A stretch of DNA of 58,901 nucleotides. It comes from an uncultured Prevotellaceae bacterium. GTDB lineage: Bacteria; Bacteroidota; Bacteroidia; Bacteroidales; Bacteroidaceae. Below, piece after piece: positions 7,789 through 16,516 of the stretch (its first letter is position 1; the number at the start of each line of letters is the position of its first letter). The notes beneath the pieces are model-generated. The model ran no database searches, was not told the DNA's origin, and saw only the letters and a program-made list of their open reading frames with translations. The position numbers were made by a program, and so were the translations under genes. The stretch spans positions 1 through 58,901 of the forward strand of contig CAMVDV010000019.1 of NCBI GenBank assembly GCA_947166305.1, written 5' to 3'.

Positions 7789-9060
7789 TCAATACTGTCG
7801 CAAGAAGTCGCGCACGAGGCGGAAGGTGGGTTCGTAGCTGTCGAAGATGGCGTAGCCATAGCTGTCGAAGATGGTGTGATAGTACTGGAAGGCGTCGCCG
7901 TTCTTGTTCTCGAGGAAGATGCATGGAACGCCGCGAGTGGCAAAGACGTAGTGGTCGCTGTTGGCTTCTAACTTGCCTCGCTGGAGTCCGTCGAAGTATT
8001 GTTGGTCGGCGTTGATCTTTTCGAAGAGCGGGAATGCCTTCATGCCTGCGTCGCTCACCTCGCAGTATTCCAGCGGATTGTTGTCGCCTATCATGTCGAT
8101 GTTGATGAGATACTTGATTTTCTCGAGCGGGAAGGTGGGATGCTCCACGAAGTAGGTTGAGCCGCGCAGGTTGGCATCTTCGCCGGAGAAAGCCAGGAAG
8201 TAGATGTCGAACTTAGGTCTGTGCTGGACATAGTAAGCGGCGAGCGTGACGAGGGCTGCCGAGCCGGAGGCATTATCATTGGCGCCGGGATAGAAGATGT
8301 GGCGGCCAAGACTGCCGACGTGGTCGTAGTGGGCAGTGAGGACGTAGCAGCTGTCGTGCCTTTCGCCCTCCACCTTCGAGATGACGTTGAAGCATTCGTA
8401 GTCCTTCAGGAACTTAGCTCCGACGTTGAGCCTGACGCGGTTGACGCCTTCTATTGCTTCGGGAGTGACCCACACGATGGGCTTATCGACCACCTGATGC
8501 CCGTAGGCCTTGAAGAACTTGATGGGCTTGGGCCAAGTGTAAATGAGTCCGGCATTGGGACACTCGCCGGCTTTCTGCAGACGGGAAAACGCGTCGCGAT
8601 GCCTATAGGTGAACCAAAATTCGCAGCAGACCATGCAATTCTTGTATTCTGGACGCTCCAAGTCGGCAAACATCTTGTCGGCATCGAAGTTGAGCGTATC
8701 GACATGATAGACGGGGAACTCACCTTTGACACCCGGGCTGTACTCCCTCATCGAGTAGTCGACGCCGGGAAGGAGGGTCTGGAAGTGCGGACGGCGAGAG
8801 TCCCTCCTCACTTCCATCTTCATCTTTCCGCTGAAGGTCTGGATGTCGAGGGTGAAGGGCTGGACTGAAACTTCGTCGGCCCCCACCCTTTCATACTCGC
8901 TCTTGAGGAATTGTCCTGCCTTGTTTGCACCGCCCCGGGCATAGCCGCGGCCATGATACTTCAGGGCTGAAAGTTCCTTTACTAAGCTTTTGTAGTGCTC
9001 CAAGTCCTGAGCACCTGCCTGCACACAAACAGCAAGCATAATTAATAATAGTTTCTTCAT
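7789..9060 (-). CDS. Secreted M28-family zinc peptidase
   Basis: Begins with a signal peptide (MKKLLLIMLAVCVQAGAQ) and carries the M28 metal-binding set: H244 and D246 in LTAHYDHVG, D262 in GANDNASGSAA, E294/D295 in FSGEDANLRGS, D322 in NIDMIGD, and the final His in NSDHYVF. These are the ligands of the two-zinc aminopeptidase fold. Between the signal and the catalytic domain lies a PA-like insert (about residues 100-220). The product is likely a periplasmic or outer-surface aminopeptidase acting on imported or external peptides. It stands 47 bases after the GH78-like gene and may share its transcript. Confidence 0.92.
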   Translation of the reverse strand: MKKLLLIMLAVCVQAGAQDLEHYKSLVKELSALKYHGRGYARGGANKAGQFLKSEYERVGADEVSVQPFTLDIQTFSGKMKMEVRRDSRRPHFQTLLPGVDYSMREYSPGVKGEFPVYHVDTLNFDADKMFADLERPEYKNCMVCCEFWFTYRHRDAFSRLQKAGECPNAGLIYTWPKPIKFFKAYGHQVVDKPIVWVTPEAIEGVNRVRLNVGAKFLKDYECFNVISKVEGERHDSCYVLTAHYDHVGSLGRHIFYPGANDNASGSAALVTLAAYYVQHRPKFDIYFLAFSGEDANLRGSTYFVEHPTFPLEKIKYLINIDMIGDNNPLEYCEVSDAGMKAFPLFEKINADQQYFDGLQRGKLEANSDHYVFATRGVPCIFLENKNGDAFQYYHTIFDSYGYAIFDSYEPTFRLVRDFLRQY

Positions 9061-9107
9061 AGTATAGTATAGTATCTTATTTTCTTATTTTCTTATTTTC
9101 CTATTGT

Positions 9108-11330
9108 CTAATTCCCCTTAACCTGATGCCAGCCTTGCTCCAATTTCTTCGTTTTTCCATTAGGGAAGACGACCTCCGCCGTACAGCCTTCAGGTATGAG
9201 GGTCGAGATTTCCATCTGTTTCCCTTTCTTCTGGATGCTTACGGTAATTTTGCCGCTGACGCTCTCGATGGTGCAAGAAGCCTCTTTCAGATATCCCAGT
9301 TGGGGGCGGATGCGGAAGGTCTTGAACCCGGGCGAAGTCGGCTCGATGCCACATACCTTCTGGCTCAAGATGGTCAGGGGGCCGCCACTCCACCCATGAT
9401 TGTACGTTCCCCAGCAAGAGTTGACCATCGGTTCGCCCGGCTTGGGCTTTGTTCCCTCGGGCATCCAGTTTTCTGGTAATGTGGTCAGTCCGGGGAAATC
9501 CAGCATAGGTTTGTAGCGCTTGCGTATGCGGTCCAATCCTTGGCTGGCAGCATTCATCTGGAACAAGGCTTCCAGCACATATTTCTCCATATATGGACTG
9601 GCGTGGTATTCTTTCGTCAGGCATTCGGTCAGAGCTTTGTATTTATCTTCCGATGCCAATCCCGACACGACAGCAAGGGCATTCCCACGGTCGTCGGTCT
9701 CGCCAGTATAGTCGGGCGAACGGTACACGCCATCCTTCCAAAACCGCTTGTCGAAGCTGTCTGCCATCCTTTTCAACATGCCATCTATCTGAGCCACATC
9801 ATTCGCTTTATCAAGAATCTTCGCGAGTTCAAGTTCACCCTTCAGAGCCAAATAATACCAGCAGTTCTGCAATAGAAGTTGGTCTATGTTCTCACCCCAA
9901 TCGCCCCAGAACCAGTCACCCCGACGCAGGATGACAAGACCGTCGGCATCTGTCTGCCAAACATCATGCAGATAACGATGCAGACGAGCATAATGTGTCT
10001 TGGCAATTGAGAAATCACCCGCATAGAAGCATTGGGTATAGATGCCGTACCATCCGCAAGTGGCCAGAATCTGCGAGGGCAGTTCCTTGTTCCAGTTTCC
10101 AGCTGGAACGGGCGAGTACATGACGCCATCTGCTCGCTGCCAGTTGAATAGTTCATTCAGTCCCTTGAAGCCCATCTGTGCGCCCTCGGGACTGAGAGCG
10201 TAATAAGCCTCGCCCAACTCGTTCACAGCATCGCCCCACCATTGTCCTCGCTCGCGATCGGGACAGTCCATGAAGTTGTCCCTCATCGTGATGTAAAGGG
10301 TGCGTTGGGCACGAAGCCACAATTCGTTGAAGAACGGGTCGTTGCAACGGAAAGGTTCCACGAAGTCGCATCCATAACCCGTCTCGCGGAATTTCACCTC
10401 TTCCATCTCCACGCCCTTGGGCAGGATGTACCACACCTCGTGACCATTGAACCATCCGAAGTTCTCGTACTCCTGCTCGCCCTTGCGGGTAATGTACTCG
10501 CATCGGGGAGTGGCCGAGCCGCCTATCATGTGGACGTCTGTCTGAATCTTGACGAGCAGGCCCTCGTCGGACGACTCGAGCCGCATATAAGGGGTACATT
10601 GACAGTTGTAGGGCAGACGACAAACCAAGGTGTCGCCGCGTTGCTCCGTGCTTACGTATTCCCGGAGCCCAAGGTCTTTCCATTGTGGAATAGGTCGCTT
10701 CACCAGTTTTCCCAAAGCACAATTCTCCACATCAACTGGCAGCACTTCTTCCAGACCGTATGTGTAGCTGTTTTTGTACCATCCCTGTTCCTCCCTCCGC
10801 GCATCAAACCGGATATTGCTCTCGGAGATGCGATAGTTGGGTTTGGGCTCGTCGGTTTCGCCATAAGCACCATAAACGGCGCCTCGCCACGATTTGTCGG
10901 AACAAATGTCCACGCCCTCCGCCCGAGCATCGAACAGCAAGCCAGCCGTTCCGCTGTTGACATGACTGAAACCATTCAGCCCGAAGTACCAAGTCAGCAC
11001 GGCTATCAGGTTCTCGCCAGGCTTCAGATAGGGAGCTATTTCCACCTCGTCATAATAACTGCTGTTTGGAGCCGGGCCGCGTTTCAGTCCGCCCTCGAAG
11101 ACAACCAGCTGCTCGTTGATATAGAGCCAGTATTTCGAGTCCGTCGCTATCTTTGCCTTTACCGATGCCGGCACTTTCTCGACGTTTGCCTTCTTGCGCC
11201 AAAGCATCCAGGTGTTGGGGCGGCTCTGATGATGCTCCAACGTCAGGTACTGTCCTTTCCATTCCTCGGCCTGTCCCAAAGCGGGAATCATGATGATAAA
11301 TGCCAGTAAAAAATGTCTTAAGCGGGCCAT
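9108..11330 (-). CDS. Secreted GH78-like (alpha-L-rhamnosidase family) glycosidase
   Basis: A 740-residue protein with an N-terminal signal (MARLRHFLLAFIIMIPALGQA). A beta-sandwich region (about 25-330) is followed by a six-hairpin (alpha/alpha)6 domain. The stretch NFMDCPDRERGQWWGDAVNELGEAYYAL is the hallmark of bacterial rhamnosidases and related exo-enzymes; its acidic residues sit at the active site in that family. A C-terminal beta domain ends the protein. It probably cleaves terminal sugars, perhaps rhamnose, from plant glycans in the periplasm. It stands back to back with a Gfo/Idh/MocA oxidoreductase. A second, shorter family member lies at 51816-53582. Confidence 0.88.
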   Translation of the reverse strand: MARLRHFLLAFIIMIPALGQAEEWKGQYLTLEHHQSRPNTWMLWRKKANVEKVPASVKAKIATDSKYWLYINEQLVVFEGGLKRGPAPNSSYYDEVEIAPYLKPGENLIAVLTWYFGLNGFSHVNSGTAGLLFDARAEGVDICSDKSWRGAVYGAYGETDEPKPNYRISESNIRFDARREEQGWYKNSYTYGLEEVLPVDVENCALGKLVKRPIPQWKDLGLREYVSTEQRGDTLVCRLPYNCQCTPYMRLESSDEGLLVKIQTDVHMIGGSATPRCEYITRKGEQEYENFGWFNGHEVWYILPKGVEMEEVKFRETGYGCDFVEPFRCNDPFFNELWLRAQRTLYITMRDNFMDCPDRERGQWWGDAVNELGEAYYALSPEGAQMGFKGLNELFNWQRADGVMYSPVPAGNWNKELPSQILATCGWYGIYTQCFYAGDFSIAKTHYARLHRYLHDVWQTDADGLVILRRGDWFWGDWGENIDQLLLQNCWYYLALKGELELAKILDKANDVAQIDGMLKRMADSFDKRFWKDGVYRSPDYTGETDDRGNALAVVSGLASEDKYKALTECLTKEYHASPYMEKYVLEALFQMNAASQGLDRIRKRYKPMLDFPGLTTLPENWMPEGTKPKPGEPMVNSCWGTYNHGWSGGPLTILSQKVCGIEPTSPGFKTFRIRPQLGYLKEASCTIESVSGKITVSIQKKGKQMEISTLIPEGCTAEVVFPNGKTKKLEQGWHQVKGN

Positions 11331-11359
11331 AACCTATTACATAGTTGATATTCTGCATG

Positions 11360-11367
11360 CAAAGATA
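11360..11367 (-). promoter_or_regulatory. Bacteroidales -7 box for the GH78-like gene
   Basis: TATCTTTG on the minus strand, about 30 bases before the start at 11330. Confidence 0.65.
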
Positions 11368-11411
11368 CAAAAGAAATAAGAATTACGAATGAAGAATCAA
11401 GAATTATTTCG

Positions 11412-11419
11412 TATCTTTG
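11412..11419 (+). promoter_or_regulatory. Bacteroidales -7 box for the Gfo/Idh/MocA gene
   Basis: TATCTTTG on the plus strand, 40 bases before the ATG at 11459. It forms a divergent pair with the box at 11360-11367. Confidence 0.65.
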
Positions 11420-11458
11420 CATCCAGGAACGGAACAACTAACAATTTATTATTGAATC

Positions 11459-12619
11459 ATGACAGAAAGGAAACTGCGAATGGGCATGATTGGCGGCGGA
11501 GGAAACGCCATGATAGGCCCCATCCATCTGCGCGCAGCATTGATCGAAAACGATATCGAACTCGTATGCGGTTGCTTCAGCCGCAACTACCAGACCTCGC
11601 TCTCTACGGGACTGGCTTGGCACATCCCAAGCGAGCGCATCTATCACGACTATAAGGAGATGCTGGAGAAAGAGGCCGCCCTTCCCAAAGGGGAGCGTAT
11701 GGACTTCGTGACCATCGTGACGCCCAATAAGGTGCATTACGAGCAAGCCGCTCTGGCGCTCGACCTCGGGTTCGACGTCGTGCTGGACAAACCGATGACC
11801 TTCTCGCTGGAAGAGGCCTTGAAGCTGCAAGAAAAGGTGGAGCGGACGGGCCTGACGCTTGCCCTCACCCACACCTATTCGGGCTATCCTGCCATCAAGG
11901 AGATGAAAACGCGCATTGCCGAGGGTCAGCTAGGCAAGTTGCGCCGCGTTTATGTGGAATATACACAGGGCTGGCTCTCTCAGCGCATCGAGTTGGAGGG
12001 CGGCAACAATGCCGGCTGGCGCACCGACCCCAACCAGTCGGGCAAGGGAGGCTGCATCGGCGACATCGGCACCCATGCCTGGCACCTATCGGAGTACGTG
12101 ACGGGCGAGAAGGTTGTGGAGCTTTGTGCCGAACTCAACACGTTCGTCGATGGACGCCTCAACGACGACGATGCCGCGGCTTTCCTGCACTTCACGAACG
12201 GCGTGCGCGGCGTGCTGCATGCCACTCAGATTGCTGCTGGCGAGGAGAACAGGCTCTCCATTCGTGTTTATGGCGAGAGGGGCGGCCTGGAGTGGCACCA
12301 GATGGAACCCAACACGCTGATAGCGCGCTGGGCCGACCGTCCCACGGAACTGATCCGAACGGGCAACGGCTATATGTGCGACCTGGCAAAGTGGAACACA
12401 CGAACCCCAGGCGGGCATCCCGAGGGCTACATCGAGGCCTTTGCGAACATCTACCGCAACTTCGTCAAGACCGTCCGCGCCAAAGCGAAGGGGGAGACGC
12501 CTTCGCCCGAGAGTCTGGACTTCCCGAACGTCTACGACGGCGTTCGCGGCCTGCAGTTCATCGAGACAATGGTAGCATCCAACCAGAGCAAAGAGTGGAT
12601 AAAATGGATGAGTGAATAA
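11459..12619 (+). CDS. Gfo/Idh/MocA family oxidoreductase
   Basis: NAD(P)-dependent sugar or cyclitol oxidoreductase of 386 residues. It has an N-terminal Rossmann fold with GGGGNAMIG (residues 12-20), the family motif LDKP (109-112, usual form EKP) whose Lys is normally catalytic, and a C-terminal alpha/beta domain with GGCIGDIGTHAWHL. The substrate cannot be told; relatives oxidise inositols, glucosides or amino sugars. No signal peptide, so cytoplasmic. Its promoter faces that of the GH78-like glycosidase, so the two may process the same glycan. It ends three bases before the convergent CDF gene. Confidence 0.93.
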   Translation: MTERKLRMGMIGGGGNAMIGPIHLRAALIENDIELVCGCFSRNYQTSLSTGLAWHIPSERIYHDYKEMLEKEAALPKGERMDFVTIVTPNKVHYEQAALALDLGFDVVLDKPMTFSLEEALKLQEKVERTGLTLALTHTYSGYPAIKEMKTRIAEGQLGKLRRVYVEYTQGWLSQRIELEGGNNAGWRTDPNQSGKGGCIGDIGTHAWHLSEYVTGEKVVELCAELNTFVDGRLNDDDAAAFLHFTNGVRGVLHATQIAAGEENRLSIRVYGERGGLEWHQMEPNTLIARWADRPTELIRTGNGYMCDLAKWNTRTPGGHPEGYIEAFANIYRNFVKTVRAKAKGETPSPESLDFPNVYDGVRGLQFIETMVASNQSKEWIKWMSE

Positions 12620-12622
12620 GCT

Positions 12623-13507
12623 TCATTTCGGCTCCACATGCACCACCACATGCGTTTCCTCGCCGTATTGTCGCCTTAGCAAGTCCTCTATCGCCGTGGC
12701 CTTGTCGTGGGCTACAAGGAGCGGGACATTCCCGTCCATCAGGATGTGCAGCTCGATGGCATAGTGGTTGCCTATTCTGCGAGTCCTCAGGTCGTGAGGC
12801 TCCTCCACGCCCTCCACCGAGCCGGCCAACTGCAGAATCTCCTGCTCCACCGCGTCGGGGAGCGACTGTTCTGTCAGGTCGCCGATGCCGCCGCGCAGTA
12901 GGTTCACCGACACTCTGACGATGAACAGGCCCACCACGATGGACGCCAAGGGGTCGAGCACCGCCCATTTCTCCCCGAAGAAGATGGCACCGCCGATGCC
13001 CAATGCCGTGCCTACGGACGAGAGGGCGTCGCTCCTGTGGTGCCAGGCATTGGCTTCGAGGGCCTGCGACTTCAGCACGACCGACTGCCGGAGCGTGTAG
13101 CGGAAGATGCTTTCCTTCAGGGCGATGGACACGAGCGCTGCCCAGAATGCCAGTCGCCCCGGCACTGCCAGCTGTTCTCCCCTCGTCCAGACGAGCACCT
13201 TCGCCAGTCCGCCATAGACGATGCCAAGGCCGACGGCGAAGAGCACAAAGCCCACGACGACGCCCGCCAAGGTTTCATACTTGCCGTGACCATAGTCGTG
13301 GGTCTTGTCCTGAGGCTTCTCGCTGATGTGGACGAAGAGGAGCACGACGGCATCCGTCACGGCATCGGAGAGCGAATGGACGGCGTCGGCCACCATCGCA
13401 GCGCTTCCGGCCACAATGCCTGCCACGAACTTGAAGGCCAGCAGCAGCAGGTTCATCGCACCGCCGCAGAGGGTCACCCGGTAGATTCTCGCGCTCCTGT
13501 TCATCAT
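12623..13507 (-). CDS. Cation diffusion facilitator metal exporter
   Basis: A 294-residue member of the CDF (ZnT) family that exports divalent metals, usually zinc, iron or manganese, in exchange for protons. Six membrane segments are expected. Metal-site motifs are visible in helix 2 (MVADAVHSLSDAVTD) and helix 5 (ANAWHHRSDALSSVG), with HDYGHGKYETLAG between them, and the C-terminal cytoplasmic domain holds further histidines. Two Met codons in tandem (13502-13507) are both possible starts. A TAnnTTTG box lies 20 bases upstream. Its stop is three bases from that of the Gfo/Idh/MocA gene. Confidence 0.93.
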   Translation of the reverse strand: MMNRSARIYRVTLCGGAMNLLLLAFKFVAGIVAGSAAMVADAVHSLSDAVTDAVVLLFVHISEKPQDKTHDYGHGKYETLAGVVVGFVLFAVGLGIVYGGLAKVLVWTRGEQLAVPGRLAFWAALVSIALKESIFRYTLRQSVVLKSQALEANAWHHRSDALSSVGTALGIGGAIFFGEKWAVLDPLASIVVGLFIVRVSVNLLRGGIGDLTEQSLPDAVEQEILQLAGSVEGVEEPHDLRTRRIGNHYAIELHILMDGNVPLLVAHDKATAIEDLLRRQYGEETHVVVHVEPK

Positions 13508-13527
13508 GGGTCATGCTTTCTCCGGCA

Positions 13528-13535
13528 CAAAGTTA
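13528..13535 (-). promoter_or_regulatory. Bacteroidales -7 box for the CDF gene
   Basis: TAACTTTG on the minus strand, about 20 bases before the start at 13507. Confidence 0.6.
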
Positions 13536-13611
13536 CAGCTTTTTCTTGACATTCGCACGCACAGAGCATACAATTTTTCATTTTTCATTTTTAACTTTTC
13601 ATTTTTATCCG

Positions 13612-13619
13612 TACCTTTG
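13612..13619 (+). promoter_or_regulatory. Bacteroidales -7 box for the small exported protein
   Basis: TACCTTTG on the plus strand with only nine bases between the box and the ATG at 13629. Transcription would start almost at the start codon. Confidence 0.6.
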
Positions 13620-13628
13620 CACCCCGAA

Positions 13629-14030
13629 ATGCAACAGACCCGCCACATACTTCCACTTCTGCCGGCACTTTTTGCCCTGCTGCTGACCGTTTTTCATGGC
13701 GTGCAGAGGGATGAGTCCGTGCCTGCCGGAAACGGCGTCGGCGAGTGGGAGTCCGCGCTGACAGCGGCCAAGCACCATGTGCCAGAGGCCACGCTGACCG
13801 ATGCCGCCGGGCTCTACCGCATTTGCAGTTCGCGGCCCCAGCGTGTCGTCCCCACCTACGGTGCAGGTTCGCAGAGGACATCAGGCTCGGCTTCTGCCGC
13901 TGCCAAAAGGCATAATGTTTCACTCCTTAAACTCTGCTACGACTGCAGATGCCGACGCGAGACGGCGCCCTTCTGCACGTCGGCCTCAAGGCACTACTAC
14001 GTCATTGCCCTGAGGCACATTCTTTGTTGA
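13629..14030 (+). CDS. Small exported protein of unknown function
   Basis: I chose the ATG at 13629 because it directly follows a promoter box and opens a good signal peptide (MQQTRHILPLLPALFALLLT). The frame remains open upstream to 13506, but that part overlaps the CDF promoter. The mature protein would be about 110 residues. It has a motif ICSSRPQRVVPTYG near the middle, a basic region with CYDCRCRRE, and an end HYYVIALRHILC. I recall similar short secreted Bacteroidales proteins with the same style of end but cannot name a family. No partner gene is evident: the CDF gene is divergent and the next gene is 300 bases away. Confidence 0.6.
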   Translation: MQQTRHILPLLPALFALLLTVFHGVQRDESVPAGNGVGEWESALTAAKHHVPEATLTDAAGLYRICSSRPQRVVPTYGAGSQRTSGSASAAAKRHNVSLLKLCYDCRCRRETAPFCTSASRHYYVIALRHILC

Positions 14031-14101
14031 GGAAGAAGATGTTACATCGTGGCTGCATTGCAGTAGGCAAAAGCAAGGCATCCACAAATCCACCGGGGAA
14101 A

Positions 14102-14281
14102 CCTTCATGAGGATTTCACCAAATCCACACGAGGATTTCGCTAAGCCTTCACGAGGATTTCGCCAAACCTTCACGAGGATTTCGCAGACGCATCACGTTT
14201 AGTTGGAAAACTAAGCACGTTAAATTGGCCAACTAAACACGTTAAATTGGCCAACCAAACACGTTGCGTTTGCAAGCCCTC
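14102..14281. repeat. 22-bp-period intergenic array 2 (two unit types in one phase)
   Basis: Anchors at 14106 (CATG), 14128, 14150, 14172, 14194, 14216, 14238 and 14260 (all CACG) are exactly 22 bp apart. The first four units share GAGGATTTC; the last four share GTTAAATTGGCCAAC. The phase does not change where the unit type changes. It lies in the 305-base gap between the small exported gene and the gene at 14336; nothing else was seen in that gap. Confidence 0.85.
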
Positions 14282-14335
14282 CCTACACCCTCACATTTCA
14301 ATACATTAACATCACAACATCTTAACCTAACAATT

Positions 14336-14725
14336 ATGTCAAGTTTCAAGAATCTGGAGATGGCCTACGCCGTTTCCGTACATCCACATATCACAATCAA
14401 GAAGTCGCTTTTCCAGACCAAAGTCATCTACACTCCCACCGAAAGTCCCGTCCGGCCCATCATCCAGGAGTACACGCCAACCGAAGGCAGTCGCCTCCTG
14501 AGCCTTCTCGACATGCCGAAAGACAAGCTCCTGGCGGAACTCAAGCAGAAGGGAGCACCCGCCTCGGGCAGCAACGGACACTATCACCTCGAGGCCTGCC
14601 TGAGCGACGACCGCCAGTTCTGCGCCATCCAGATGTTCCGCTACGGCGACTTCTGCTACAATGCCATCGGCGAGACGCGTTTCTACGAGGGCGACGACGC
14701 TAAAACAATCGCACAAATCCTATAA
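14336..14725 (+). CDS. Conserved-looking small cytoplasmic protein, function unknown
   Basis: A 129-residue protein. I place the start at the ATG at 14336 (MSSFKNLEMAYAVSVHPHI); an in-frame ATG at 14264 lies in the repeat array and is unlikely. No signal peptide, membrane segment or known motif is visible. The C-terminal half (YHLEACLSDDRQFCAIQMFRYGDFCYNAIGETRFYEG) reads like a compact beta-rich fold. The stop is two bases before the NhaD start, so the two are almost certainly cotranscribed and this protein may affect antiporter expression or activity. That link is inferred from position only. Confidence 0.75.
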   Translation: MSSFKNLEMAYAVSVHPHITIKKSLFQTKVIYTPTESPVRPIIQEYTPTEGSRLLSLLDMPKDKLLAELKQKGAPASGSNGHYHLEACLSDDRQFCAIQMFRYGDFCYNAIGETRFYEGDDAKTIAQIL

Positions 14726-14727
14726 TC

Positions 14728-16068
14728 ATGAGTACACTGACAATGACCATCTTCGGCGCTTTCTGCGTCGGCTATCTCCTCATCGCCCTCGAGAGCGTCA
14801 CTAAAATCAACAAGGCTGCCATCGCACTGCTGATGATGGCCGTGACGTGGACCCTCTTCATGATTGACCCCGCAGGCTATCTGTCCGTCGCCGACAGACA
14901 GGCTGCCGCGGCCGGCGCAAGCGTGATAGAGCAACACCTGGGCAGCACTTCCACCACGCTCTTCTTCCTCATGGGAGCCATGACCATCGTGGAACTCGTC
15001 GACCAAAACGGCGGCTTCAACTTCGTGCGCACCTCGATGCAGACGCACAGCAAGCGGGCGTTGCTCTGGCGCATGGCGTTCATGACCTTCTTCATCTCGG
15101 CCATCCTGGACAACCTCACCACATCCATCGTGATGATCATGGTGTTGAGGAAACTGGTTTCAGAGCAGAAGGATCGCATCGTCTATGCCTCGCTCGTCAT
15201 CATTGCAGCCAACTCGGGCGGTGCCTTCTCGCCCATCGGCGACGTCACGACCATCATGCTCTGGAACAAAGGCGTCATCACCGCCCTCGGCGTAGTGGCA
15301 AAACTGCTCGTGCCGGCACTGGTTTCGATGATGTTGCCTGCCTATCTGCTCTCGCTCACGCTGAAGGGACAGCTCAACTATGAAGCCGAAGTGCCCGTAG
15401 AGACCAGTGCAGGCGGCCTGACGGAAAGGCAGAGGAGAATCATCTTCTTCCTTGGCGTGGGCGGACTCATCTCGGTTCCCTTCTTCAAGGGACTCACAGG
15501 GTTGCCTCCCTTCGTAGGTCTGCTGCTCGTGCTCGGCCTGCTCTGGACGGTGACGGAAGTCTTCTATGCCAACCCCAACATGCAGGACGAAGACAGCGCC
15601 ATGCAGAAGCGCGTGACGGATATGTTGCGACGCATCGACATGTCCACCATCTTGTTCTTCCTCGGAGTTCTGATGTCTGTGGCCTGCCTGCAGACGGTGG
15701 GCGTGCTCACCACACTGGGCGAGGGGCTGAACACTGCCTTCCGCGGCAACTGCTACCTCACGACAGGCATCATCGGCGCACTCTCTTCCATCGTCGACAA
15801 CGTGCCTCTCGTGGCCGGCTGCATGGGCATGTATCCCGTGGCCGAAGTGGGCGACCTGGCCGTCGACGGCAGTTTCTGGCAACTTCTCTCCTACTGCGCA
15901 GGCGTGGGCGGCTCAATGCTCATCATCGGCTCGGCAGCAGGAGTGGTCGTCATGGGACTGGAGAAGATCACCTTCGGCTGGTACATGAAGCACATCTCAT
16001 GGCTTGCCTTGGCCGGATACCTCGCGGGAATATTCTGCTACTGGGTGGAGGAAAGCCTCATCTGCTAA
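14728..16068 (+). CDS. nhaD: NhaD-type Na+/H+ antiporter
   Basis: A 446-residue inner-membrane antiporter with about 12 membrane segments. Typical NhaD/ion-transporter (IT superfamily) features are ISAILDNLTTSIVMIMV and ANSGGAFSPIGDVTTIMLW in the first half, mirrored by IIGALSSIVDNVPLVAG in the second; the repeated Asp-Asn pairs are the ion-handling residues in the family. It would exchange sodium or lithium for protons and help pH and salt balance. It follows the small unknown gene by two bases and is followed by a truncated second antiporter gene after 10 bases. Confidence 0.93.
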   Translation: MSTLTMTIFGAFCVGYLLIALESVTKINKAAIALLMMAVTWTLFMIDPAGYLSVADRQAAAAGASVIEQHLGSTSTTLFFLMGAMTIVELVDQNGGFNFVRTSMQTHSKRALLWRMAFMTFFISAILDNLTTSIVMIMVLRKLVSEQKDRIVYASLVIIAANSGGAFSPIGDVTTIMLWNKGVITALGVVAKLLVPALVSMMLPAYLLSLTLKGQLNYEAEVPVETSAGGLTERQRRIIFFLGVGGLISVPFFKGLTGLPPFVGLLLVLGLLWTVTEVFYANPNMQDEDSAMQKRVTDMLRRIDMSTILFFLGVLMSVACLQTVGVLTTLGEGLNTAFRGNCYLTTGIIGALSSIVDNVPLVAGCMGMYPVAEVGDLAVDGSFWQLLSYCAGVGGSMLIIGSAAGVVVMGLEKITFGWYMKHISWLALAGYLAGIFCYWVEESLIC

Positions 16069-16078
16069 TCTCGCGCAC

Positions 16079-16516
16079 ATGACTTTCACTACAGAAAACT
16101 TCCTCTTCCTCGATGCAGTGCTCATCCTGGCCAGCATCGTCATCAGCAAGTGGGGCTACCGTTTCGGCATCCCCACCTTGCTTCTTTTCCTCTTCACCGG
16201 TATGCTCTTCGGCACCGACGGGCTTGGACTGGAGTTCAACAGCCACGAGGATGCACAGCTCATAGGCATGTTGTCGCTCTCCGTCATACTCTTCTCCGGC
16301 GGCATGGACACGAAAAGGCGCGACATAGAACCTGTGGTGGGACAGGGACTGACGCTCTCCACGGTGGAAGTGCTCATCACGACGGCCGTCACCGGACTGC
16401 TCATCTACTACCTCTCCATGTGGACAGACCTCGACATCGGCCTGTCCCTGTGTCCTGAGCCACACGACCAGACCCTTCATCCCTGCCCGCAGAAATACAT
16501 AAACAAACGGATTTGA
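16079..16516 (+). pseudogene. Truncated CPA-type cation:proton antiporter
   Basis: The ATG at 16079 opens the N-terminal part of a CPA1/CvrA-like K+ or Na+/H+ antiporter: FLDAVLILASIVISKWGYRFG, PTLLLFLFTGMLFGTDGLGLEF and LSLSVILFSGGMDTKRRDIEPVV. Family members run to about 480 residues; here similarity stops near residue 122 (TDLDIGLSL). About 23 unrelated residues (CPEPHDQTLHPCPQ...) and a stop follow. The rest of the gene is not in the next 700 bases, which are filled with short repeats. It is therefore a remnant, most likely cut by a deletion or by spread of the repeats. An alternative start at 16004 overlaps nhaD and is rejected. Confidence 0.8.

Noticed and set aside
14264..14335. Longer start for the gene at 14336
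   Set aside because: The extra 24 codons lie in the repeat array and its flank; the ATG at 14336 gives a cleaner start.
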